A stretch of 64,000 nt of DNA, taken from assembly GCA_964368815.1 (NCBI GenBank), contig CAYJDA010000002.1, positions 1-64,000 on the forward strand. The letters run 5' to 3'. Made by a program: the position numbers and the translations under genes. Numbering within the stretch: position 1 is the first letter of the stretch; every line of letters starts with the position of its first letter. Below the pieces are notes generated by a model. That model was given only the letters and a program-made list of their open reading frames with translations, searched no databases and was not told the origin of the DNA. The stretch comes from CAYJBH01 sp964368815 (lineage in GTDB: Bacteria > Bacillota > Clostridia > Oscillospirales > Ruminococcaceae). Positions 44,898-53,654 of this stretch are shown piece after piece.

Positions 44898-47800
44898 TTA
44901 GCTGTTAGTTACCATCATGTGTATATCGTTTGTTGCTGTGTCAAGACGTAAAAGCTTCGAAACTCCGTCCTCCTGCATAGTTACACCATACAAAATATTT
45001 GCTTCTTCCATAGTACCTCTTCTATGTGTGATAACTATGAATTGGGTGTCGACAATATTTTTTAAATAGGAGGCAAAACGTGCAACATTTACATCATCAA
45101 GGGCGGCATCTATCTCGTCGAGCACACAAAAGGGTGCCGGATTTACAGCAAGAATTGCAAAATAAATTGCTATAGCCACAAGTGACTGCTCACCGCCGGA
45201 AAGACTTTCAAGGTTTTTAATTACCTTGCCGGGTGGTGATACCGAGATGTCTATACCACTTTCTAAAACATTTTCCGGATCGGATAGACTAAGACCTGCA
45301 TTACCCCCTCCGAACAGACGGGAAAATATATCTCCAAAATTACGATTTATTCGCTCAAAGCTTTCTGAAAATATGCTTTTCATATCCTGAGAAAGTTCGT
45401 TTATAAGTTTAATTAGTCCTGCCCGGGCCTGCTCAATGTCGCTGAGCTGCGCTTTCATAAACTCGTATCGTTCCGAAACTTCATTATATTCTTCAATTGC
45501 TGCAACGTTAACATTGCCAAGTCCGCGAATTTCAGATCTAAGCTCAGATACTCTGCGCTTTAAAGAGGTAAGACTGTCAAACTCGATTACAAATTCCGAA
45601 GCATCTGTAATTCCCAACTCATAGTCCTCCCACAACTTTGTTATGGTTGAGTCGTACTCGCTCTGGTGTGAATGCTCCTTTTCAATTAATCTGGTGCGCT
45701 CTCTTGTAAGATCTTCCTGCCTTGAATAAAATTGTTTCACCTCGCCGGAAAGGGTTGTTATTTCACCCTCACCGGTTAGCCTGTTTTCGCGAATTTTTTC
45801 TATATCCTCGCTAAGTTTTTTAGCGTGAGAAATGCTATTTTCACGCAGTGCCGCAGCGTCTTCACACTCCTTTTCGTTTTGAGCCATCGTGTTTTTAAGC
45901 TGTTCTAACTGTTCTTCGCGTTGCAAACGTTCTTCGGCTGCCTGTCCTGCCCTTGCTCGCAACAGATCGTAAGACTGCTGTGCTTGCTCAACATCCTTGT
46001 GTAATGAAAGTGAAGAAAGTCTCGCTTCAGAGAGCTGTTGCTGTTTTATCTGTATATTATCGCTGTGGCCTTCATCGGCATGTTGCTTTATTTGTTCCTC
46101 AAGCTGTTTTAACTCCTCAGAAACATTAACCATCTCATCGGCAATCTTTTTTCGTTTATCAACAAGACTTTTAAGTCGATCTCCCAGCGCCTCTTCTCGT
46201 GCTTCGGCAGTATCTACACTGCTTTGTGCAACATCCTTTAGCTGAACAGCCGCCTGCTCTTCGGCTGAAAGACGAATTAAGTCTTCCTCAGCAGAGCGAC
46301 GTTCGGCATCGGCGGCAGTCATATCCGCTTCAACAGCGGCAAGCTCACGCAGGTGTGTCTGGTGCGACTCCTGAAGTTGGTGCATTTTCTGTGACTGTTT
46401 TTCTATCTCAACCTTGAGCGTCTCTATCTCGGTTTTACGGCTGAATGCGCCGCTACCTTTGGCATGTGAACCACCGGTAAAGGAACCGCCGGAATTGATA
46501 ACCTGTCCGTCTGTAGTTACAATTCTATATCGATAGTTTAGCTGTTTTGCATAGCTGCTTGCTGCATTAAGATCTTCGGCAATTAGTATTCTTCCAAGTA
46601 GGTTAGAAACAACCTTGTTGTAAACAGAGCTTGCACTCACTACATCCTCCGCAACAACTGCGCCATCGGGCAACCTATCTTTAATTTCTCCGGAAGGCTT
46701 TACCGTGTCGAGCGGCAAAAATGTGGCTCGACCTAAACGGTCCTCCTTAAGCATGGAGATGGCTGCCTTGGTGCTGCGCTCATTTTCCATAACAATATTT
46801 TGTGCTGCATTTCCAAGTGCGGTTTCTATTGCAAGTTCATATCCTTTTTCAACCGAAAGCAGGGAAGAAACAGCTCCGAGAACTCCGCTAAGGCGGCCGT
46901 TTTTTCCCGCGGTGAGAACCGCTTTTACGCTGTTAAAATATCCTTCATTACTGTTGTTTAAATCCTCCAATAGGTGCAACCTATCGGTCATTTTACGAAG
47001 ATTATGTGTGAAATCTTCCTGTTGTGTTTTTGCCAGTTCGGTTTGTTTGCGTTTGGATTCTAACTTAAGCCGCAATCCCTCGTTTATGTTGTTATGGCGG
47101 GCTATAAACTCCTCTATTTCATCCCGTTTACGGCGATATTGTCGGAAGCTGAGGTTTGACTCCTCATACTTTTCTTGTGCGAGCTTAACAGCTTCCTTTG
47201 CTTCAGATATGCCGGCGGTTAAGCTTTCGGTGTCGGCAATTACTGTAGCTTCGGTAATTCTAAGATCGGCAAGAACGGCAGAAAGGCTAGCCTGTTTATA
47301 CTCGGCAGAATCACGTTCTCTGCCCGTTTCAGCGGCCTGCACAGCCAGCTCATCAATCTCGGAAATAAGCCCCGCAACAATTTTTTCCGATAGGGCACTC
47401 TCGCCGATAAGTTGCTCTAACCTTTGTCTTTGTTCCTCTATTTGTGCAGACTCGGCCTCGCCCTGCGTACTAAGGCCGTTTAGCTCAGCTTGTAAAGCTT
47501 CGGCTCGTCCCGCATTATGTACATTATCATTATTAAGAACCGCAATTCGGTTAGCATATGCAGCGGCCTGCTCGTCGGCAAGCCTTATTTCGGCATTTTT
47601 TTCCTCAATTTTTATAAGTGAATCACCGGCTAAGCGTCTAAGTTGTTCTATTCTTTTTTCGATTTCATCAATTTTAGAACGGTTTTCGTCATAATCTGCA
47701 GACACTATTTCTCGTTTGTTTGCAGCTTCACGAAGAAGAACCTTTGTTTTGTCGAGTATATCGAGATACAATGTTATTTCACAGCGCTTGCGCTCATCAG

Positions 47801-48458
47801 CAAGCACTATAAACTTTTTAGCTTTTTCCGATTCTCGGGCAAGTGGACCAACCCTTGCTTCCAGCTCGCTAAAAATGTCGTTTAATCTAATCAGATTGTC
47901 GGCCGTAGCTGCAAGCTTTTTTTCAGCCTCGTTTCTACGATAGCGATACTTTGCAATGCCGCTAGCCTCCTCAAAGATTTCTCGTCGTTCACCGGAACGA
48001 GCCGACACAATTTCGGCAATTCGTCCTTGCCCTATCATAGAATAGCCGTCTCGCCCAAGTCCAGTATCTAATAATAACTCATAAATATCTTTAAGGCGAA
48101 CCTGCTTTCCGTTTATCGAGTATTCACTATTACCGCTTCGATACACCTTTCGTCCAATAGTAATTTCAGGCGCGGCGATATCCAACCGACCTTCGCTGTT
48201 ATCAAGGGTTAAACTAACCGAGGCAAAGCCCATTGCGCCACGGTTTTTAGCGCCGTCAAAAATAACTGCTTCCATCTTACTGCCGCCACGAAGCTGTTTT
48301 GCACTGGTTTCACCCATAACCCAACGAACAGCATCTGAGATGTTACTCTTGCCACTGCCGTTAGGCCCAACAACTGCAGTGATACCTGACCCAAAACTAA
48401 CCTTTATCCTATCAGGAAAAGATTTAAAGCCCTGTATTTCGATCTTTTTAAGTACCAT
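44898..48458 (-). CDS. smc: Chromosome segregation protein SMC
   Basis: ATPase that compacts and separates chromosomes with ScpA and ScpB. 1186 aa. The N-terminal head has Walker A GPNGSGKSNISDAVRW near residue 32. A coiled coil of about 330 residues leads to the hinge (near 510-680, NSGGSFTGGSHAKGSGAFSRK) and a return coil. The C-terminal head has the signature LSGGEQSLVAIAIYFAIL and Walker B FCVLDEIDAALDD. It is separated from the ATPase operon by a terminator. Confidence 0.97.
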   Translation of the reverse strand: MVLKKIEIQGFKSFPDRIKVSFGSGITAVVGPNGSGKSNISDAVRWVMGETSAKQLRGGSKMEAVIFDGAKNRGAMGFASVSLTLDNSEGRLDIAAPEITIGRKVYRSGNSEYSINGKQVRLKDIYELLLDTGLGRDGYSMIGQGRIAEIVSARSGERREIFEEASGIAKYRYRRNEAEKKLAATADNLIRLNDIFSELEARVGPLARESEKAKKFIVLADERKRCEITLYLDILDKTKVLLREAANKREIVSADYDENRSKIDEIEKRIEQLRRLAGDSLIKIEEKNAEIRLADEQAAAYANRIAVLNNDNVHNAGRAEALQAELNGLSTQGEAESAQIEEQRQRLEQLIGESALSEKIVAGLISEIDELAVQAAETGRERDSAEYKQASLSAVLADLRITEATVIADTESLTAGISEAKEAVKLAQEKYEESNLSFRQYRRKRDEIEEFIARHNNINEGLRLKLESKRKQTELAKTQQEDFTHNLRKMTDRLHLLEDLNNSNEGYFNSVKAVLTAGKNGRLSGVLGAVSSLLSVEKGYELAIETALGNAAQNIVMENERSTKAAISMLKEDRLGRATFLPLDTVKPSGEIKDRLPDGAVVAEDVVSASSVYNKVVSNLLGRILIAEDLNAASSYAKQLNYRYRIVTTDGQVINSGGSFTGGSHAKGSGAFSRKTEIETLKVEIEKQSQKMHQLQESHQTHLRELAAVEADMTAADAERRSAEEDLIRLSAEEQAAVQLKDVAQSSVDTAEAREEALGDRLKSLVDKRKKIADEMVNVSEELKQLEEQIKQHADEGHSDNIQIKQQQLSEARLSSLSLHKDVEQAQQSYDLLRARAGQAAEERLQREEQLEQLKNTMAQNEKECEDAAALRENSISHAKKLSEDIEKIRENRLTGEGEITTLSGEVKQFYSRQEDLTRERTRLIEKEHSHQSEYDSTITKLWEDYELGITDASEFVIEFDSLTSLKRRVSELRSEIRGLGNVNVAAIEEYNEVSERYEFMKAQLSDIEQARAGLIKLINELSQDMKSIFSESFERINRNFGDIFSRLFGGGNAGLSLSDPENVLESGIDISVSPPGKVIKNLESLSGGEQSLVAIAIYFAILAVNPAPFCVLDEIDAALDDVNVARFASYLKNIVDTQFIVITHRRGTMEEANILYGVTMQEDGVSKLLRLDTATNDIHMMVTNS

Positions 48459-48504
48459 TTAACCTCAATATTATCTCAGTAGTAGCCGAAACTATTTAAA
48501 AAGT

Positions 48505-48542
48505 TGTTATCACCATTATATTTCCCTCTATAATGGTGATAA
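48505..48542 (-). terminator. Intrinsic terminator of the A/V-type ATPase operon
   Basis: A 15-base perfect stem (48505-48519 with 48528-48542) closes an 8-base loop. On the minus strand it is followed by ACAACTTTTT, just past the subunit D stop and before smc. The next bases (48541-48560) include a GGCTGTCAAAAAA fragment like the repeat hairpins. Confidence 0.88.
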
Positions 48543-48574
48543 CAGGCTGTCAAAAAACGTTGTAAAACTTCTTA

Positions 48575-49189
48575 TTAAGTTGACTCTTTTTTTCGCTTTA
48601 TCACCTTGAGTCTTGAAAACTCTTCTCTTTCACGCTCCTCCAGAACACTCTGGATAAAACGGATGTTGTTATCAAACTTTGGGATCATAACATTATCAAG
48701 CATATTTGCGCGGCGCTTAGTTTTTCTAATGGCTACCGCCAATCTGTAAACGCTATTGTCGATTCCCGCAAGTTTTGCCGATAGCTCCTTAACGCGGTTA
48801 AAGCAACAAAAAGCATTGTCCAACTCTTGGCTTGTTTCATGAAATCCGTAGTATGGGATTAGGGGTTCCGATTTATTATATGTTGTAGGCAAATCGACTC
48901 CCATAATACTATGGCTGGTCTGTCTAAATCCATCGTCAATCGGAAGATATTCAAGCGTTAACCCATCTATACCATGCATAACATTTGCCCGTTGAAGTGC
49001 TGCATAAGCCTCAACAAAGGTGGTGCTGATGTCTGCCTCGATAATTGCAACCTGCTCGATATGTTTCATCATTTCGCGCATAAGAACGTTGCGTTTACGG
49101 TCTAACAAATCAAAACCCAGCTTAGCCAATGCAAGGTTTTTTTTAAGCATCATCAGGTTACCCTTGGTTGGGAATATATCCTGTGCCAT
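48575..49189 (-). CDS. ntpD: A/V-type ATPase subunit D
   Basis: Central-stalk rotor shaft. 204 aa, mostly two long helices, starting MAQDIFPTKGNLMMLKKNLALAKLGFDLLDRKR, the family hallmark. The ending is KVIKRKKEST. Last gene of the operon. Confidence 0.94.
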   Translation of the reverse strand: MAQDIFPTKGNLMMLKKNLALAKLGFDLLDRKRNVLMREMMKHIEQVAIIEADISTTFVEAYAALQRANVMHGIDGLTLEYLPIDDGFRQTSHSIMGVDLPTTYNKSEPLIPYYGFHETSQELDNAFCCFNRVKELSAKLAGIDNSVYRLAVAIRKTKRRANMLDNVMIPKFDNNIRFIQSVLEEREREEFSRLKVIKRKKEST

Positions 49190-49219
49190 AATTGCAGCCG
49201 TTCCTTTCTGTTAAATTTG

Positions 49220-50596
49220 TTAGCCCTTGGGGCGATAATGTTGCTCCAATATCTTGGTGTTAACTCTGGTTAGCTCCTCCCTCGGAAGCAGCGATAACAG
49301 CTCCCATCCAATATCCAAGCTTTCGGAAATTGTTCTGTTTTCGTAGGCGTTTTGCCCCAAAAACTCCTTTTCAAATCGCCGCCCAAAATCAAGGTAGCTC
49401 TTATCGGTGGAAGACAGCTCCTCTTCGCCGATAACCGAGGCAAGTCCTCTTGCATCGGCAACCTTGGCATAACAGGCAAAAAGCTGATTTGCAAGGTCGG
49501 GATGATCGTCTCGGGTAAAGCCCTCGCCAATTCCGTCTTTCATCAACCTACTTAGTGATGGAAGAACAGCAAGCGGGGGGTATATTCCGGTCTGGTCGAG
49601 ATATCGATCTAAAACTATTTGTCCCTCGGTAATATATCCGGTTAAATCGGGAATAGGATGCGTTATGTCATCGTTTGGCATTGTTAGAATAGGTAGCTGG
49701 GTAACACTTCCTTCTCTGCCTTTGATACAGCCGGCTCTTTCGTATAGTGAAGCAAGATCGGAGTAGAGGTAACCCGGGTATCCTTTACGTCCCGGTATTT
49801 CACCCTTGCTACTGCTAAATTCGCGAAGTGCCTCGCAGTAGCTGGTAACATCGGTGAGAACTACCAGAATATGCATACCAAGCTCAAATGCAAGATATTC
49901 AGCCGCTGTAAGTGCACAGCGTGGGGTTAAAATTCGCTCAATTATAGGATCGCTGGAAAGGTTAATAAACATAGTAACACGTGATAACGCACCGGATTCT
50001 TCAAAGCTACGACGGAAAAATTCGGCAATATCATTGGTTACGCCCATGGCGCAGAATACTATTGCAAAGTCACCGTTGCCTTCACCCTCAATTCTTGCCT
50101 GGCGCACTACCTGAGCCGCAAGGTCATTATGTTTCATTCCGCTACCGGAAAAAATTGGCAGTTTCTGCCCCCGAATAAGGGTCATAAGGGTATCAATACC
50201 GGTAACACCTGTTGTTATCGTGTTGGAAGGATATGCACGGCTAACCGGATTTATTGGGTTTCCGTTTATGTCTGCGGGTTTTCCGCCAAACACCGGCCCA
50301 AGTCCGTCTATAGGTTTACCTGCTCCACTGAAAATACGACCAACCATCTCGGGTGAGAGTTGAACCTCAAGCGGGTGGCCGGTAAATCGAGTTCTGGAAC
50401 CCGAAAGCTTCATTCCGGAGGTGCCGGAAAAAACCTGCACCACAGCGCGTTCACCCTCTAATGCAACAACACGTCCGAGGCGAATTTCGTTTTTGCCGGT
50501 GCGTATTTCCACCAGCTCTTCATATGAAGCGCCACTAACTCCGTCCAATACAACAATAGGACCCGAAAGTTCATTTAATCCGACATATTCAATCAT
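49220..50596 (-). CDS. ntpB: A/V-type ATPase subunit B
   Basis: Non-catalytic nucleotide-binding-fold subunit of the head. 458 aa. It has no Walker A loop; the corresponding site reads FSGSGMKHNDLAAQV near residue 155, typical of B subunits. It includes GVTNDIAEFFRRSFEESGAL and YPGYLYSDLASLYERAGCIKG. Its ATG shares the junction base with the subunit A stop region (50596). Confidence 0.96.
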   Translation of the reverse strand: MIEYVGLNELSGPIVVLDGVSGASYEELVEIRTGKNEIRLGRVVALEGERAVVQVFSGTSGMKLSGSRTRFTGHPLEVQLSPEMVGRIFSGAGKPIDGLGPVFGGKPADINGNPINPVSRAYPSNTITTGVTGIDTLMTLIRGQKLPIFSGSGMKHNDLAAQVVRQARIEGEGNGDFAIVFCAMGVTNDIAEFFRRSFEESGALSRVTMFINLSSDPIIERILTPRCALTAAEYLAFELGMHILVVLTDVTSYCEALREFSSSKGEIPGRKGYPGYLYSDLASLYERAGCIKGREGSVTQLPILTMPNDDITHPIPDLTGYITEGQIVLDRYLDQTGIYPPLAVLPSLSRLMKDGIGEGFTRDDHPDLANQLFACYAKVADARGLASVIGEEELSSTDKSYLDFGRRFEKEFLGQNAYENRTISESLDIGWELLSLLPREELTRVNTKILEQHYRPKG

Positions 50597-52356
50597 TATC
50601 TTACCTTCGTCTTTAAGCTTACAATTATTTGATCTATATCCTCAATATAGCTGTCCAGCAGATTAATGTTATCATTTGGAACATCATATTTTATACGATT
50701 GATTCTGTCGAAAATTCCACTGTCTTTTAGCTCGCTAAAAGGAATATCCTGTTCAACCAGATCGCAAGCACAGTCATAAAGATGAATAATAACCTGCATC
50801 ATCTTACGCTGTTTTACAAGCGGAACATATGTGTCGTCCTTATGATATGCATTCTGTTGTAAAAATCCGGTTCGTATAGCTGCAGAAACTTCTAAGGTTA
50901 CCTTTTGGCTATCCGGCAGAACATCACTTCCAACCAGCTTCACTATCTCCATGAGCTTACTTTCTTCTCCGAGTAGTGCCACCATACGGGTACGAAGTTC
51001 GGTAAAATCTTCACCAATTTCGGTGGAATAATAGTCATTAAGATCAACATAATACTCACTGTAAGAGTCATTCCAGTTGATGGCGGGGTAGTGCCTTGCA
51101 TATGCTAAAGCCTTATCTAACGCAAGAAAACAACGAACAAAACGTTTGGTGTTTTGGGTAACAGGTTCCGAAAAATCATTTCCCTGCGGAGAAACTGCAC
51201 CGATAATGGTAATGCTACCACTATCACCGCCAAGGGTAGTACAGCAACCGGCACGTTCATAAAATTCGGCAAGTCGGGATGGAAGATATGCCGGATAGCC
51301 TTCCTCTGCCGGCATTTCCTCAAGTCGTCCTGAAATTTCGCGAAGAGCTTCTGCCCAGCGGCTGGTAGAGTCAGCCATCATTGCAACGTCATATCCCATG
51401 TCGCGGTAATATTCAGCAAGAGTTACACCGGTATAAATAGAGGCCTCACGAGCGGCAACAGGCATATTTGAGGTGTTGGCAATAAGTATGGTTCTGTCGG
51501 TCATGGGGCGGTTATTTTTTGGGTCAATAAGCTCCGAAAACTCCTCCAAAACCTGGGTCATTTCATTTCCACGCTCACCACATCCAATATATACTATTAT
51601 ATCAGCATCGCACCATTTGGCAAGCTGATGCTGAGTCATGGTTTTACCGGTTCCGAACCCTCCCGGGATTGCTGCGGTACCCCCTTTTGCTATAGGGAAA
51701 AGGGAGTCGACAACTCGTTGTCCCGTTATTAGTGGTACAGAAATATTATTTCTTTTAGCAACAGGTCGGGAACGTCTTATTGGCCAATACTGTTTTAAGG
51801 TAAGCTCATGTCTAAGCCCTTCTGCATCTACAAGAACGGCTAAAACATCATCCACCGTATAGCTTGCGTTTGGCACAACTTCGCAAACAGTACCGCTGAG
51901 ATTTGGAGGTATCATACTTCTGTGTTCTATTACCGGAGTTTCGGGACAGCAGGCAAAAACCTGACCTCCTGTAACAAAATCTCCATCAGAAACCTTAAGA
52001 ACAACATCCCAACGGCGTTCCCTGCTGAGGCTTGCCGCCTCAATTCCGTTAGAAATAAAGCTACCGCTAAGTTTCTCAAGTTCCGGTAGTGGACGAAGAA
52101 TTCCGTCAAAAATATTTGATAAAAGTCCGGGACCGAGCTCGGCAGAGAGTGGTGCGCCGGTGCCAATAACAGGTTCCCCCACCTTCATTCCGGCGGTACT
52201 CTCGTACACCTGTATCGTGGTGCGGCTGTCGGTCACTGTAATAATTTCACCAACAAGGCGTGCTTTTCCAACCTCAACACGTTCTAACATGCTAAAGCTA
52301 TCACTGCCCGGAACTGTAACAACCGGTCCGTTAACCGAAAAAACAGTATCTTTCAT
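50596..52356 (-). CDS. ntpA: A/V-type ATPase catalytic subunit A
   Basis: Catalytic head subunit. 586 aa. Walker A reads IPGGFGTGKTMTQHQLAKW near residue 232, followed by CGERGNEMTQVLEEF and MMADSTSRWAEALREISGRLEEMPAEEGYPAYL. The non-homologous insert typical of A subunits is present near 110-190. It could make or break down ATP depending on the organism. Confidence 0.97.
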   Translation of the reverse strand: MKDTVFSVNGPVVTVPGSDSFSMLERVEVGKARLVGEIITVTDSRTTIQVYESTAGMKVGEPVIGTGAPLSAELGPGLLSNIFDGILRPLPELEKLSGSFISNGIEAASLSRERRWDVVLKVSDGDFVTGGQVFACCPETPVIEHRSMIPPNLSGTVCEVVPNASYTVDDVLAVLVDAEGLRHELTLKQYWPIRRSRPVAKRNNISVPLITGQRVVDSLFPIAKGGTAAIPGGFGTGKTMTQHQLAKWCDADIIVYIGCGERGNEMTQVLEEFSELIDPKNNRPMTDRTILIANTSNMPVAAREASIYTGVTLAEYYRDMGYDVAMMADSTSRWAEALREISGRLEEMPAEEGYPAYLPSRLAEFYERAGCCTTLGGDSGSITIIGAVSPQGNDFSEPVTQNTKRFVRCFLALDKALAYARHYPAINWNDSYSEYYVDLNDYYSTEIGEDFTELRTRMVALLGEESKLMEIVKLVGSDVLPDSQKVTLEVSAAIRTGFLQQNAYHKDDTYVPLVKQRKMMQVIIHLYDCACDLVEQDIPFSELKDSGIFDRINRIKYDVPNDNINLLDSYIEDIDQIIVSLKTKVR

Positions 52357-52367
52357 ACTCTCCTAAC

Positions 52368-52964
52368 CTACTCTATAATAAAATCAGCATTTTTATAAAA
52401 CTTTTCTTTTGCTCGCTCTAACGCGCTATCAAGGGTATAATCAAACAGCAGGCGGTCGATTCTCAGAATAAAACCCCCGAGTCGAATTTCAGGAGATACA
52501 ATAACTTCGAGAGGATGATCATCCTTTATAAGTTTTCCAAAAAACTCAAGGTCACAATCCTTCACAAGTAGCTCGGTAACATGCCCAAAGTCGGAAGCCT
52601 CATAAATCTTATCATTTAACTTCGTTATTCTTCGGGACATATATTGGCGAAAAGAATCCTTTAGCGAAAGCTCAATTAATCTTTTTTCAATTCTACCAAA
52701 CATCTGCTGAGTAAGCTCGTCACGGTAGATAAGGAGCTTGCGCCTTAAATCCTGCTCCTCCTTTGCGAGGCGATGTTCGCTTTTTTCTTTTATTGCATCG
52801 CAACGCTTGCTAAGCTCTGAGGCCTGCACCATATTGATTCCTCTAAGAGTATCGCTACGGTATTTTTGAGCCTTGAGCATTATCTCCTTGGCGTTCTTTT
52901 CGGCAGCCGCTAAAACCGATTGCTCAAACTTTGAGCCGGCGCCCTGGTTGTAAACATTCTGCAT
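52368..52964 (-). CDS. ntpE: A/V-type ATPase subunit E
   Basis: Peripheral-stalk subunit of 198 aa. The N-terminal half is a long charged helix (SKRCDAIKEKSEHRLAKEEQ) and the C-terminal half is a compact alpha/beta domain ending with RIDRLLFDYTLDSALERAKEKF. The reading frame lies between subunits F and A, 11 bases before A. Confidence 0.88.
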   Translation of the reverse strand: MQNVYNQGAGSKFEQSVLAAAEKNAKEIMLKAQKYRSDTLRGINMVQASELSKRCDAIKEKSEHRLAKEEQDLRRKLLIYRDELTQQMFGRIEKRLIELSLKDSFRQYMSRRITKLNDKIYEASDFGHVTELLVKDCDLEFFGKLIKDDHPLEVIVSPEIRLGGFILRIDRLLFDYTLDSALERAKEKFYKNADFIIE

Positions 52965-52981
52965 AAATTAACAAGTTCCTT

Positions 52982-53290
52982 TTAAACCTTAATACCAACA
53001 ACTTCGTAGATATATCTCTTTATAGCCTCACCAGCTTCGTTTCCGTGGTGGCGATCGGGTATCTCTACTATGAGCGGACTTTTTCGGTTAAGTTTATAAT
53101 CGAAAACAACGTCTCGATTTTGCTGAACCAGCAAGCCGGTTATAAGTATTAGCCCGATATCATCTCGTGAAAAAGCATTGGATAGGGCTTTTTCAACCTC
53201 TTCGTTACTATGAACAACAACCCCTTCAACACCGGCAAGCCTAAGACCCGTCAATGTATCAACATTATCACTTATCAAAAAATACTTCAT
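52982..53290 (-). CDS. A/V-type ATPase subunit F
   Basis: Small rotor subunit (102 aa) that binds D in the central stalk; called NtpG in Enterococcus. It starts MKYFLISDNVDTLTGLRLAGVEG and ends AIKRYIYEVVGIKV, matching the Rossmann-like F family with the SPLIVEIPDRH segment. It lies between K and E. Confidence 0.9.
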   Translation of the reverse strand: MKYFLISDNVDTLTGLRLAGVEGVVVHSNEEVEKALSNAFSRDDIGLILITGLLVQQNRDVVFDYKLNRKSPLIVEIPDRHHGNEAGEAIKRYIYEVVGIKV

Positions 53291-53308
53291 AATTGTATGG
53301 TTTTTATA

Positions 53309-53632
53309 TTATGAGAAAAGAATAAGTATTGAAATTAACATTCCATAAAGGGCAATACCCTCACCCATAACAACAAAAATAAGAGATTTACCGAAGGTGG
53401 TTGGATCTTCGGTTAAAGCACCAATAGCCGCCGAAGAGGCATTACCAACCGATATACCGGCACCGATACAGGCAAGTCCGGTAGAGAGTGCGGCACCAAG
53501 CATTGCAAGTCCTTCAGCCGTACCTGCAGCGGCCGCAGTACTGTCGGCTGCTTCGGCAAACGCAGAAACCGTTAAAACGGCAATGCTGAATACAGAAAGC
53601 AGTAGCACCTTTAAGATTTTTTTACTTTTCAT
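53309..53632 (-). CDS. ntpK: A/V-type ATPase proteolipid subunit K, single-hairpin form with signal peptide
   Basis: Rotor-ring subunit. The start is ATG 53632 (MKSKKILKVL) with an AAGGAG site; the frame runs 12 codons further back but overlaps the I stop. At 107 aa, an N-terminal signal-like helix ending AFA (residue 26) precedes one hairpin of two helices, giving a mature chain of about 81 aa. The ion-binding Glu is E91 in VVMGEGIALYG. It lacks the second hairpin of the Enterococcus NtpK type and looks more like the short, processed proteolipid of Thermus. The Gln that helps bind Na+ in NtpK is Val here, so H+ use is possible. Confidence 0.88.
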   Translation of the reverse strand: MKSKKILKVLLLSVFSIAVLTVSAFAEAADSTAAAAGTAEGLAMLGAALSTGLACIGAGISVGNASSAAIGALTEDPTTFGKSLIFVVMGEGIALYGMLISILILFS

Positions 53633-53654
53633 AATAACAACTCCTTGTTTTAAA

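Noticed and set aside
46705..47694. Long plus-strand frame of 329 codons opposite smc
   Set aside because: It is Ser-rich shadow translation of the smc coiled coil, with no ribosome site or family resemblance.
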